In this document: piece after piece, positions 11,941-23,700 of the stretch | Numbering within the stretch: the first letter of the stretch is position 1 | Layout of the letters: each line of letters opens with the position of its first letter | Source: Sabellastarte sp. h YS-2021 | Lineage: Eukaryota; Annelida; Polychaeta; Sabellida; Sabellidae | Direction: 5' to 3' | DNA length: 64,000 nucleotides | Assembly: GCA_964017235.1 (NCBI GenBank) | Contig: OZ024928.1 | Coordinates: 85,369,566-85,433,565, forward strand | Program-made: the position numbers and the translations under genes | The notes under the pieces: generated by a model | What the model was told of the DNA's origin: nothing | Seen by the model: the letters and a program-made list of their open reading frames with translations, nothing else | Database searches by the model: none

Positions 11941-12690
11941 GTTAATTTAAATGTTAAACCTATGCTAAACTGTAATCATATATTAACTGTTGTATACTAC
12001 AAGGTAACTCTAAATTGTCACAGCTTTTTGAAACTGTGAAGTTGTAGAATTTTCAAGCTGAAGATCTGATTTTCATATCAATGAACATATGGTGTAACAT
12101 GTTGATTTTTAAAAATTATATGTTATTTAGAACCACTATTTGAACTATTAAAGCATTTTAAATTGATGTGTCAGCATATATGTTTACTGTACATGTGTTT
12201 ATTTATCTAATGTCCATTCGAAGTATATTTTCCAAGTTTGTTATTGCAAGCACCTGGGACATCATATGGAATAGCATTTATTATACAGCCAACATGCATA
12301 GAGAGATATTCATCATTAATGCTCTCAGGTGAAAAATTAGACGAGGTACTAGCCTGTTTATCAGATTGAATAATCACATCTGGAAGCAATAAATATGAAT
12401 TGTTTTTAAATATGAACTGTTGTAAGTATAAACTACCATTTAGTCAATTGTGTGTTCAGGTATGATGTGTTTATAAATGTCTTTAAATACTAATCAAAAG
12501 TATTGATATTCGTATTCCTGGAAATAGAAGTAGCTGTATTCATGTTCAAATTCTTTTAATAAGTATTCAACTCAGTCCCACAAGCTAGTTTCATCAGATT
12601 TTCAGAATATCTTTTTGTGGTGGGTAAGCAAGTCTGCAGCTGAATTAAGACTCATGGCAACCCCTGGCATTTGAAATTTATACACCTTTT
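11941..12690. other. Intron 4 proximal part, no feature recognised
   Basis: AT-rich unique-looking intronic DNA. The open frames seen are short and without domain similarity. Confidence 0.35.
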
Positions 12691-12699
12691 CTTGCTTTT

Positions 12700-13320
12700 T
12701 AGTTCTTATAAACTTAAAGCTTTTTATAAATCTCTCATTATTGACCCCAAAAGTTTAAGATGTAAAACAAACCTATAAGAAGTCACTGGCTGGGATTTTT
12801 TTTTTTTTTTTTTTGATGTGGTTATGTTTGACCTTGGACTACTCCTTCAAGATCAAACTATGTTAGCCAAGCTTAAGGGTGCTTAGAGGGCTGTTCCATT
12901 TCTGCGATCTATCATAAACCTTGCTCCCTATTATCAATCTTCAGGAATTGGAAAGTGAATCTTAAACATCTTAATGATGTTAAAGCCATCATACAGAGAT
13001 CCTGTAGAGAAAATACCAAACTTCCTGATAGGTTTACGAGTACAGCACCATAGAACAGTACCCTGTTAGAACACTCTTATTGTTGGTGTTTGAGGTTTGG
13101 GTTATAATGGGCATTGATGCTTTTGATTGGTCACATTTGATTCTTGGCCCCTTCCTTCAAAGTCAATGGAGAGCAGTCAAATTTAGAAGTGCTTAAGGTT
13201 GCTTATTATTAGTCCTGGACATTTGAGAAATGAACCATCTCTCAGGAAATCATGGGCTGAGATTCTTTTGATGTGGTCAGATTTGATCTTGGGCTTCTTT
13301 GAGGAACTTTCTTTCATGGA
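12700..13320. repeat. Old, decayed 148-bp-type repeats
   Basis: Recognisable fragments of the family 1 core: CTTATTATTAGTCCTGGACATTTG, AGGAAATCATGGGCTGAGA, TTGATGTGGTCAGATTTGA. There is a poly-T run at about 12797. It is much more diverged than the array at 960-2700, so older. Confidence 0.5.
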
Positions 13321-13375
13321 GATATTTAATGATTTTGTAGTTTGTGCATTTAGATGTCACTTACTTATTTTAAAG

Positions 13376-13453
13376 CTAAAGTAAAGAGGAAGAGAGAAAT
13401 TTTGCCAGTAGATGATACCTTAAAAGAAATGTGGAAACTTCCATTTGAACTTG
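13376..13453 (+). CDS. Coding exon 5: basic cluster and start of the MBD, residues 195-221
   Basis: The acceptor is CTTATTTTAAAG and the donor TTG|GTAAGA. It encodes KVKRKRE, a likely nuclear-localisation cluster, then the approach to the MBD ending MWKLPFELG. MBDs typically begin with a Pro/Leu-rich turn just before a conserved Gly-Trp; here that Gly codon is split over the 11.6 kb intron that follows. Confidence 0.8.
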
Positions 13454-13578
13454 GTAAGATACTTGTTTCTATGTATTCAGATTATTGTTTTGCTCAATAA
13501 AAGCATGTTTGGTGAAGTGCATTTAAGAACCTTTGTGTTTGTCGTAGCACATATACACATTATATTACCCAATACTTT

Positions 13579-13795
13579 TACCCTCGCCTCCCACCTCTGA
13601 GGCCGGGGTTCGGTTCCCGGCACGGCCTCAAGTGGGAAAGCTGGTAGTTGCTTGCCGTTGGTCGGCAGTTTACAGTACAGAACCTTGACCGACGGTATGT
13701 ACTGGTTTCCTCTGCCCTTCCAACTACCCGTCGTGATATGACCTGTACAGTGTTGAAAGTGACGTTAAAAAACCCCAAACAAATACAAACATAAT
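13579..13795 (+). mobile_element. tRNA-derived SINE, 5'-truncated
   Basis: The B-box-like GGGTTCGGTTCCCGG lies at about 13606-13620 after ACCTCTGAGG. Then comes a conserved body: AGCTGGTAGTTGCTTGCCG, GTTTACAGT, a TTTCCTCTGCCCTTCC block, and GTGACGTTAAAAAACCCCAAAC at the 3' end. The same body is at 35371-35599. The A box is missing. The layout matches bivalve SINEs of the BIVA/Meta-SINE kind, but the family name is an inference. Confidence 0.65.
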
Positions 13796-13799
13796 AGAT

Positions 13800-14588
13800 T
13801 CTGAAGGCCAGTTCACACAGTTCTTTCCAGTCGTAACAACACATATTTAAATTTGGTTCACGACCTTGTCCTTATTTCTCTATATATGTATACACCTCAT
13901 GTGTTGGTAGTGCACATTTAAAAACGACCTATCCTGTATAGCCATTTCCCCCTCCCATTCCTCTTGTGTATATTTTAATATAGCATGTGAGAGCTTGTGG
14001 CAAGTTTTCAAACATTTTTAAGAAAGTCCGCTATATGCTGGAAATGCTGTCGGGTGTTGTGGCAAACACATCATACTAAAATATGAATCATATTTATATG
14101 TACTTATGAAACCTAATTGATACTACTAAAATTCAAAACACATTGGGCAAGAAACGAGGCCTTATGAGATAAATATTTTCAGCTCGTATGTAGCTGGTGA
14201 GGCCAGTATGAAATGGTGTGAACTAGGTATTGCATTTAGATTCTTATAACGGGACATTAGCTATGTATAACACCATGGAAGTCATGACTAGCTGATTAAT
14301 CGACGGTGGTTAGAATTGTGTTATATAGTGGTATCATACTTTAAAGTACAAATTATCACTCAATGTAGTAAAAGATGGGCAAAGGTTTGAATCCATCAAA
14401 TACTAGCGTATTGTCACATAAAATCAGTTAAAATTCAACTACAGCCATGTTTTCTGCATTGTTTATGCATTCCTATAAAACCAGAATTCGATGGAAACAA
14501 CAGATTTATTCGGTTTTACAGATTATGGGCATATATTTCGTTTTATTTCACATATTTATCATTTTCATTGCCTTTTAGAGTATGAAGA
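13800..14588. other. Intron 5 sequence without a recognised element
   Basis: AT-rich unique-looking DNA between the SINE and the nested repeat block. No coding or RNA feature is supported. Confidence 0.35.
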
Positions 14589-14936
14589 TTTATTTATTTA
14601 TTTTTTTGTGTCTGCTGCGTCCACGTGAACATCTCCTCCAAAAGTACAAGGCCCAGAGACATGCTGTTACTTTTAAAAGATACTTTAACTATCGAGGATG
14701 ATAAATCGTAAAATTCATGCAGACCTGTCTGTTCCCCAGAGCCGTTAGAAGCGAGGTACCCCCACCCAAAGTGTGAAAATTTCAACACTTTATCACCATT
14801 TTTGTCATTGACTATTGAATGGATTTCTCTCTTATTTGGCATATATATACTAGGCCACAGATACATTCCTTTGTGTCAGTATAAGACCTGGATCTTTCTT
14901 AATTATTTTTTTTTATGAATTTTTTAAATAATTTTT

Positions 14937-15590
14937 AGGCGGGTTGCGTGTAACCAACCCGCCTATTAGATTGATGTGTCTGACGTCTGTCTGTCTGTCC
15001 ACATTTTCGTTTCCGGACTCTAACTCAAAAACGTTTTGTTCAATCAAATTCAAACTTGACAGGGAGATAGATCACCATCATAGCTAGGTTCCTTTCAAAA
15101 TTGGTGTAATTCCATCGGTTCGTTTGTCTGTTTTTTGTCCATTTGTCTGTCCGTCAACATTTTCATTTCCAGACTCTAACTCGAAAACACTTTGTCCAAT
15201 CGAATTCAAACTTGAGAGGGAGATAGATAACCATCATAGCTAAGTTGCTTTCAAAATTGGTGTAATCTATCTGTTCATTTGTCTGTTTGTCCGTCCACAT
15301 TTCCGTTTCCGGACTCTAACTCGAAAACGCTTTGTCTAATCAAATTCAAACATGACAGGGAGATAGGTCACAATCATAGCTAAGTTGCTTTCGAAATTGG
15401 TGTAATTCCGTCTGTTCGTTTGTCCATTTATAACATAGATACAATTATGTAACCTAGATTACAAGTTTTAGATTTCTTACCACGTCTAACACATTTACCT
15501 TAACTGGGTGACCTAACATTTCTTTCCTTGTTTCTAATTTAATTAAAGCAGTCGCTAACCTTATTGCTGCCTGTGCAACCCGCCTTTTGG
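14937..15590 (+). mobile_element. Helentron-like element, family 6 (AGGCGGGTTG cap)
   Basis: The cap GGCGGGTT...AACCCGCC lies at 14938-14963. Three units of about 137 bp (TTTCCGGACTCTAACTCGAAAA, ATAGCTAAGTTGCTTTC) follow, and the arm recurs as GCAACCCGCCTTTT at 15575-15588. A TTCTGACCC-like sequence comes next, but no convincing hairpin, so the 3' end is uncertain. Confidence 0.55.
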
Positions 15591-15689
15591 GGCATTTCTG
15601 ACCCTTTTGTTGATGCATTAAAATTTATAAAATCATGCACTAAATCACTTATAACTTGAAAAGTATTGCATTTAGAGCATTTTGCTAAA

Positions 15690-16920
15690 ATGTTATTCAG
15701 CTACTTTTTTCATAGCTATAACATGGTGAGTAACTTGGGCATCTATCCCCATAGCTAACTGAGTAATAGCTACTTTGTGACTTTTCAGTAACTTCCATAA
15801 GGAGTAAAATCACTTATTACTTAAAAACTATTGCATATACAGAATTTTGTATAAATACGTTATTCAGCTACTTTTGGGTCGGCTATAACATAGTAAAGTT
15901 GCAGAGTTGTAGCTCATGGCATAGCTGAGTAATAGCTACTTTTAGGTTATCACTGTTGAGTAAATCACTTATAACTTGAAAACTATTGCATTTAGATTAT
16001 ATTTTTTCCATATGTTATTCACCTATTTTGGGATCAGCTATAATATAGTGAAATTCTAGACCTGTAGCTCATTGCATAGCGGAGTGATAGCTACTTTGAG
16101 GTTCTAACTATTGAGTAAACTGCTTGCAACTTGAAAACTATTGCATTTAGAGAATTTTGTTTAAATATGATTTATCTACCATTTGGTTAGCTATAACATA
16201 GTCAAATTGCAGACATATAGTTCCTGGCATAGCTGAGCAATAGCTACTTTGAGGTTCTTAGAGTTGAGTAAATCAGTTGTAACTTGAAAACTATTGCATT
16301 TAAAGTATATTGTTTAAATAAGTTGTTCACATACTTTTGGGTCAGCTATAACATAGTCAAATTACAGGCCTGTCGCTCATGGCATAGCTGAACAATAGCT
16401 ACTTTGAGGTTCTCACTGTTGAGTAAATCAGTTGTAACTTCAAAACTATTGCAATTAGAGTATTTTGTTTAAATATGTTATTCACCTACTTTTGGGTCAG
16501 CAATAACATAGTGTAATTGCAGACCTGAAGCTCATTGCTAAGCTGAGCTATAGCTACTTTCAGAGTATTGCGGTTGAGTAAATCAGTTGGCACTTCAAAT
16601 CTATTGCAATTAGACTATTTTGTTTAAATATGTTATTCACCTACTTTTGGGTGAGCCATAACATAGTAAAATTGCAGACCTGTAGCTCATTGCGTAACTG
16701 AGTAATAGCTACTTTGAGGTTTTCACTGTTGAGTAAATCAGTTGTAACTTGAAAACTAATGCATTTAGAGTATTTTGTTTAAATATGTTGTTCACCTGTT
16801 TTTGGGTGAGCCATAACATAGTAAAATTGCAGACCTGTAGCTCATTGCGTAACTGAGTAATAGCTACTTTGAGGTGTTCACTGTTGAGTAAATCAGTTGT
16901 AACTTGAAAACTATTGCATT
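15690..16920. repeat. 153-bp tandem repeat, about 8 copies
   Basis: The unit is marked by GAGTAAATCAGTTGTAACTTG, CTATTGCATTTAGAG, TTTTGGGTCAGCTATAACAT and GCATAGCTGAGTAATAGC; spacing of the first marker is 153 (16266 to 16419). The same array continues at 18470-19187, 20580-22010 and 23700-24640, broken by insertions. Related units occur at 38480-39340. Confidence 0.85.
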
Positions 16921-16926
16921 TAGAGA

Positions 16927-18459
16927 ATTAATCGTCCCATGAGGGACGCTTGTTTGTATATGGGAGAAGTGACTCCGCCGGATCCGCATTTTCTTTTTGC
17001 AATAGATTCACAGCCACAAGGCGGATTTTTTTCATATTTGGCAGGTGTATGCAGTAGCCCTGGGAAATTTTTCTGAATATGCTGCTATGACATTTTCACC
17101 AATCAGAGAGGTCACATGACCAAAAATGCGTTTTTTTGGCAGGGCGTCGTCCAGATGACAACTTACAAAGCATTTTATCTATCCACCTGAAATTTAGCAA
17201 ATACCTTCCGCATATAAAGATCTGGGTGACATTAAATTTTGGCAGGGATAGGTTAAGAAATGACTGAGTTATTGATGATTAATTAAGCATTAACAATTTT
17301 CTTAACGGGTAAAACACTAAACTGCTGGCATCTCCTTAACCGTGTGAGATAGAGCGATTTCGTTGAACTTTTTTACCCACAGGGTGTTTAAAGAAACTAC
17401 TGTCTCCAATTTTCAAAAAAATTTCTCCTCTCCAAAACTGGGGGGTCATATTCAATTTTCAAATTTTTGACAAAAAATGTAAAATGCAAAATTGGAAATC
17501 TGTGCTCATAAGGTACACACATATAGAACAATACTAAGTGATATGAGTACTTTTTGAAACCATTTTCTTCATAAAATAAAAATTTACTAGTGAGATTTTG
17601 GCAAAATTTTTGACCCACAGGGTATCTGTGAAGACTAGCCTTTCCAAGTTTCAACAAATATTTCACTCGCCAAAAATGGCGGCCATTTTGAATTTTCACA
17701 TTTTTTTTCAAAAATGCTTGTATCTCGAAAACCGTGCTAGATAGAGCAATTTCGACCAAATTTTTGACTCACAGGGTAGCTCTGCTGAGTAGCTGACCCA
17801 GTTTTCAAAAATTTGTTGTCCCGCCAAAAATGGCAGCCATTTTGAATTTTCAAATTTTTCGCAAAAATCGCAAAACACAAAAATGCTTTTATCTCGAAAA
17901 CCGTGCCAGATAGAGCGAATTTGGCAAATTTTTTACCCATGGGGTATCTGTGAAGACTAGCCTTTCCAAGTTTCAACGAATATTTCACTTGCCAAAAATG
18001 TCGGCCATTTTGAATTTTCAAATTTTTTTTTCAAAAATGCAAAACACAAAAATGCTTGTATCTCAAAAACTGTGCTAGATAGAGCGATTTCGACGAAATT
18101 CTTGATCCACAGGGTAACTGCTGCTGAGTAGCTGATCCAATTTTCCAAATAAAATTTACCCTTCCCAAAAATGGGGGTCATTGTCAATTTTCAAATTTGT
18201 AACAAAAAGTGCAGAACACCAATTTGCCTCTGTCTCCTTAGCCGTGCAAGATCGAGCAATTTTATCAAAATTGTGAAACAGACTGTATCCAAGATAACTA
18301 CCCTGCCCAAGACCCACTTTTCCAATATTCTGGCTTTGTTGAGCCATAAGCAGAACTTTCTTGCATGATTAAGCTGCCATTATGTCTCCTTTTCGGGACA
18401 CATTGTTTTTGCCATGCATGCAAAAACAATCGCTTTGTTTTGCAAGTTATCCTCTAGTT
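16927..18459 (+). mobile_element. Helentron-like element, family 8 (CGTCCC cap), inserted in the 153-bp array
   Basis: The cap CGTCCCatgaGGGACG lies at 16933-16948. The core has about six units of the GATAGAGCGATTTCGACGAAA/GACCCACAGGGTA type. Near the 3' end are GGGACA, a palindromic TTGTTTTTGCcatGCATGCAAAAACAA block (about 18403-18430), and the terminus ATCCTCTAGTT. Comparison with uninterrupted neighbouring units shows the empty site was AGAATT^TTGTTT, i.e. insertion between two T bases, as reported for Helentrons. Confidence 0.7.
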
Positions 18460-20170
18460 TTGTTTAAATATCTTATTCATCTACTTTAAATTAGCTATAA
18501 CATAGTAAAATTGCAGATGTGTAGTTCATGGCATAGCTGAGTAATCGCTATTCTCAGGGTCTCACTGTTGAGTAAATCAGTTGTAACTTGAAAACTATTG
18601 CATTTAGAGTATTTTGTTTAAATGTGTTGTTTACCTCCTTTTGGGTTAGCTATGACATAGTAAAATTGCAGACATGTAGGTCATGGCATAGCTGAGCAAT
18701 AGCTACTTTCAGGTTCTTACTGTTGAGTAAATCAGTTGTTGCTTGAAAACTATTGCATTTAGAGTATTTTCATTAAATAAGTTGTTCACTTACTTTTGGG
18801 TTATCTGTAACATAGTAAAGTTGCAGACCTGTAGCTCATTGCATAGCTGAGTAATAGCTACTTTGAGGTTTTCTCTGTTGAGTAAATCCGTTGTAACTTG
18901 AAAACTATTGCATTTAAAATATTTTCTATAAATATGTTGTTCCAATACTTTTGGGTCAGCTATAACATAGTGAAATTTCAGACCTGCAAGTAATGGCATA
19001 GCTGAGTAATAGCTACTTTCAGGTTCTGACTGTTGAGTAAATCAGTTGTAGCTTGGAAACTAATGCATTTAGAGTATTTTGTTTAAATATGTTGTTCACC
19101 TGTTTTTGGGTGAGCCATAACATAGTAAAATTGCAGACCTGTAGCTCATTGCGTAACTGAGTAATAGCTACTTTGAGGTGTTCACTGCAGGGTTGGGGTC
19201 AAATCCTTTGAGGATTTGGATTTGAAAGATTTAAATCCTTTTTTCAAAGGATTTGAAAGGATTTGAAATCCTTTGGCGAAAAAAGGATTTGGGATTTGGA
19301 ATTGATTTAAATCCTTTTGTTTTTGTGCAAAATCCTTCTGCTTTTTAAAATCCTTTAAATTTTAAATGTGTAATGTGTGTCAATTTTAATATATAATGTA
19401 TTGATGTCCTCAAATTCTAGTAATCTTGTGCAGGGTGCAGTGTCCAAACAAAATAGAATTGTTGCTTTAAATGTAATTTAATCTTTGTAGTTATGTAGTG
19501 AGTAGGATATGGACTACAGTTGAAAGAAACCTCAGTACTTTGATCAAATAGCACTTGGCTTTCATAAACTTAATAAACAGAAATAAACTTCATAAACAGG
19601 ATATAAATCCATGGTGAGCAGCAATGGGTGCACTGTTGAAGAGGCCTTAGTACTTGTGAAATGCAATTAACTTATCTGTTCATGTATAAAGATGTCTCAT
19701 TTCTTTTAATCCCATTCATTCCCAAAACACATTGACATCCCCCAGGGTGTTCATGGGATTTCAAAGCCAAATGTAAACATTGCACAGCAATTATTTTGGC
19801 TTCAACAAAAGTTTCTTTAAAGACATCTATTGGTGTGTTTATTCAGCTTTTGTCTAAAGAAAGTGAAACATGACAGTTATATAAGTAACTCCAGTTCTGC
19901 TTGTTTTCTATGATTAGCCTATTGTCATACATGCTTGTGGTGAGTAATATGCCTTTTGATATCCATGTTTGTTTGAAATTTGAACAAATATAAACAGGAA
20001 CATTATGACACAAAATTTTAATTAGATTAATATTTTAATTTAATTGCAAACTATTTACAGTATTTGTTACTAATATATGCTATAGTACAGTACAATAGAT
20101 ATTATAGTACACATCCATCATAGTTTAGTTTATTCAAGCACGTTTTTCAAAAGGATTTCAATTCTTTTTA

Positions 20171-23060
20171 TGTCAGCTGACTTGTCAGTCAGCTGACATT
20201 ATGTCATCACTCTGCGGCGTGGGCGTCCGCGTCCGCGTGAACAACTTCTTCTCCAAAACTACAAGGCCTAGAGACATGCTGTTTTTTTAAAAGATACCTT
20301 ATCTATCGAGGATGAAAAATTGTTCAAGGCATGCAAATCTGTCTGTTCGTCTGTTTGCTAGAGACATTACAAGGGGGGTACCCCCACCAAAAGTGTGAAA
20401 ATTTCAACTTTTTATCACAATTTTCTCAGTGACTATTGCAGGGATTTCTCTCATATCTTGCATATATGTACTAGGCCAGAGGTAGATTCTCTTGTGTGAG
20501 TATGAGACCTGGATCTGTCTTACTTTTTTTTTAATAAATTTTTTTAATAATTTTTAATGCATTAAAATTCATGAAATCATGCACTAAATCACTTATAACT
20601 TCAAAAGTGTTGCATTTACAGCATTTTGTGAAAATATGTTGTTGAGCTACTTTTTTCATAGCTACAATATGGTGAGTAAGTTGGGTGTCTGTCTCAATAG
20701 CTAAGTGAGTAATAGCTACTTTTGGGCTTTTCAGTAACTTCCATTATGAGTAAAATCACTTGTAACTTAAAAACTATTGCATTTAGAGAATTTCGTATAA
20801 ATATGTTATTCAGCTACTTTTGGGTCAGCTATAACATAGTGAAATTTCAGACCTGTAGCTCATGGCATAGCTGAGTAATAGCTACTTTTAGGTTATCACT
20901 GTTGAGTAAATCGCTTATAGCTTGAAAAGTGTTGCATTTAGAGCATTTTGTTAAAATATGTTATTCAGCTACTTTTTTCATAGCTACAATATGGTGAGTA
21001 AGTTGGGTGTCTGTCTCAATAGCTAAGTGAGTAATAGCTACTTTTGGGCTTTTCAGTAACTTCCATCATGAGTAAAATCACTTGTAACTTAAAAACTATT
21101 GCATTTAGAGAATTTCGTATAAATATGTTATTCAGCTACTTTTGGGTCAGCTATAACATAGTAAAATTTCAGACCTGTAGCTCATGGCATAGCTGAGTAA
21201 TAGCTACTTTTAGGTTATCACTGTTGAGTAAATCACTTATAACTTGAAAACTATTGCATTTAGAGTATTTTGTTTCAATATGTTATTCACCTATTTTGGG
21301 GTCAGCTATAACATAGTGAAGTTTCAGACCTGTGGCTCATTTCATAGCTGAGTAATAGCTACTTTGAAGTTCTCACTGTTGAGTAAATCAGTTATAATTG
21401 GAAAACTATTGCATTTACAGAAATTTGTGCAAATATGTTATTCAGCTACTTTTGGGTCAGCTATAACATAGTGAAATTATAGACCTATAGCTCATGGCAC
21501 AACTGAGCAATAGCTATTCTCAGGTACTGACTGTTGAGTAAATCAGCTATAACTTGAAAAATATTGCATTTGGAGTATTTTGTTAAAATATATTGTTCAC
21601 CTACTTTTGGGTCAGCTATAACATAGTGAAATTACAGACCTATAGCTCATGGCATAGCGGAGCAATAGCTATTTTCAGGTTCTCACTATTGAGTAAATCA
21701 GTTGTAGCTTGAAAACTATTGCATTTACAGTAGTTTGCTTAAATATGTTGTTCACCTACTTTTGGGTTAGCTATAACATAGTAAAATTTCAGACATGTAG
21801 CTCATTGCATAGCTGAGTAATAGTTCCTTTGAGGTTCTCACTGTTGAGTAAATCAGTTGTAACTTGAAAACTATTACATTTAGAGTAATTTGTTAAATAT
21901 GTTATTCACAGAATTTTTGGTCAGCTATAACATTGTGAAATTGCAGACCTCTATGTCATGGCATAGCTGAGCAATAGCTACTTTCAGGTTCTCACTGTTG
22001 AGTAAATCATTGTATCCACTGGATAGCCGCAGTGTGTAGAGATTTCACCATTACTGCTCTGATGAAAAAAAATATTATAGCTAGCTTTCTTAAGTTTGCA
22101 GTATATATTAATAACCATAAAATGTTGTCTGGGAATATTTTTGGCCTCATTTTGAGAAACAAGATGGCCGCCACAGGTGTTTTTTGTCAGTCATGAAAAG
22201 TGCTTATATCTCCCTTATTATTGATCCTAGAGGTTTGGGATGATAAACCAACCTGTAGGAAATCATGGGGTGGGAATCTTTTGGTGTGGTCAGATTTGAC
22301 CTTCAATGACCCCTCCTTCAAGGTCAGACAAGGATAGCCAAACTTAAAAGTGCTTATAACTCGCTTATTATTGGTCCCAGAGGTTTGGGATGGTAAACAG
22401 ACAGGAAATCATGGGCTGTGAATCTGTTGATATGGTCCGATTTGACCTTGGAACCCTCCTTCAAGGTCAAATGAGGATAGCGAAAATTGAAAGTGCCTAC
22501 AACTCGCTTATTATTGGTGACAGAGATTTGGGATGGTAAACCATCCCATAGGAAATCATTGGCTCGGAATCTTTTGGTATGGTCAGATTTGACCTTTGGA
22601 CCCCTCCTTCAAGGTCAAATGAGGACAGCCAAGCTTAAAAGTGCTTATAACTCATTTATAATTGGTCCTAGAGGTTTGGAATGGTAAACCATAGGAAATC
22701 ATGGGCTGGGAATGTATTTGTGTGGTTAGATTTGACCTTGGACCCCTTCTTCAAGGTCGAACGAGGATATTGCATTTGTAGTATTTCTGTAAATATGTTT
22801 TAACCTATTTCTTACACTTAAACAATTACCTTGTTATTTTCCTTCATAATACCATTTACAGGGCACAACTTTTTTATCCTTTTCTTCTGTCAGCTTCGGA
22901 ATTTCTTTCGAACTTGCTGTTCAGTTACCATTTACTGTATTTCTGTACAGCCCTTTTCCTGATAATTATTCTGTCCTATAATCACCTTCACAAATCAAAA
23001 ACACTCAGTCAGCTGACACAGTGCCCATTCACGGGCACTCTCCTCTTGTTTCAAAAAGGA
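20171..23060 (+). mobile_element. Helentron-like element, family 7 (TGTCAGCTGAC cap), inside the hAT element
   Basis: The cap TGTCAGCTGACttgtcaGTCAGCTGACA lies at 20171-20198 with 11-bp arms. A GC-rich GGCGTGGGCGTCCGCGTCCGCG block and a 153-bp tandem core follow. The arm recurs at 23018-23028, then hairpin GTGCCC/GGGCAC (23031-23048) and the end TCTCCTCTTGTTT. Confidence 0.7.
22012..22768 (+). mobile_element. Family 1 fragment inserted in the family 7 element
   Basis: It begins ATTGTATCCACTGGATAGC (a decayed cap), has the AAGATGGCCGCCAC motif, and holds about four 148-bp units like those at 960-2700. The 3' hairpin end is absent. Confidence 0.6.
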
Positions 23061-23219
23061 TTTGGATTTGGATTTAAATCCTTTTGAAACAGAAAGGATT
23101 TGGATTTGAAAAATTTCAAAGGATTTGGATTTGGATTTAAATCCTTTTTCAAGGATTTGACCCCAACCCTGGTTCACTGTTGAGTAAATCAGTTGTAACT
23201 TGAAAACTATTGCATTTAG

Positions 23220-23700
23220 AGAATTAATCGTCCCACGAGGGACGCTTGTTTGTATATGGGAGAAGCGACTCCGCCGGATCCGCATTTTCTTTTTGCAATA
23301 GATTCACAGCCACAAGGCGGATTTTTTCATATTTGGCAGGTGTATGCAGTAGCCCTGGGAAATTTTTCTGAATATGCTGCTATGACATTTTCACCAATCA
23401 GAGAGGTCACATGACCAAAAATGCGTTTTTTTTGGCAGGGCGTCGTCCAGATGACAACTTACAAAGCATTTTATCTATCCACCTGAAATTTAGCAAATAC
23501 CTTCCGCATATAAAGATCTGGGTGACATTAAATTTTGGCAGGGATAGGTTCAGAAATGACCGAGTTATTGATGATTAATTAAGCATTAACAATTTTCTTA
23601 ACGGGTAAAACACTAAACTGCTTGTATCTCCTTAACCATGTGAGATAGAGCGATTTCGTTGAACTTTTTTACCCACAGGGTGTCTAAAGAAACTACTGTA
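23220..23700 (+). mobile_element. Family 8 5' fragment
   Basis: Nearly identical to 16927-17400: cap CGTCCCacgaGGGACG and the following 460 bases. It stops abruptly at GTCTAAAGAAACTACTGTA, where the 153-bp repeat resumes, so it is either a truncated insertion or part of a segmental duplication with the 16.9 kb copy. Confidence 0.6.

Larger units (their letters stand above)
19188..23171. mobile_element. hAT-like non-autonomous DNA transposon, 3984 bp, with 8-bp TSD
   Basis: The terminal inverted repeats start CAGGGTTGGGGTCAAATCCT at the left and match the right end. Inside them AAATCCTTT motifs repeat in both orientations. Flanking direct repeats are GTTCACTG at 19180-19187 and 23172-23179, an exact 8-bp duplication of the host 153-bp unit. 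CAGGG ends and an 8-bp TSD are the hAT pattern. No transposase ORF is visible. Most of its length (20171-23060) is a later family 7 insertion. Confidence 0.8.

Noticed and set aside
17397..18347. Minus-strand ORFs around 17.4-18.3 kb
   Set aside because: They follow the GATAGAGCGATTTCG repeat units of the family 8 core; no domain similarity.
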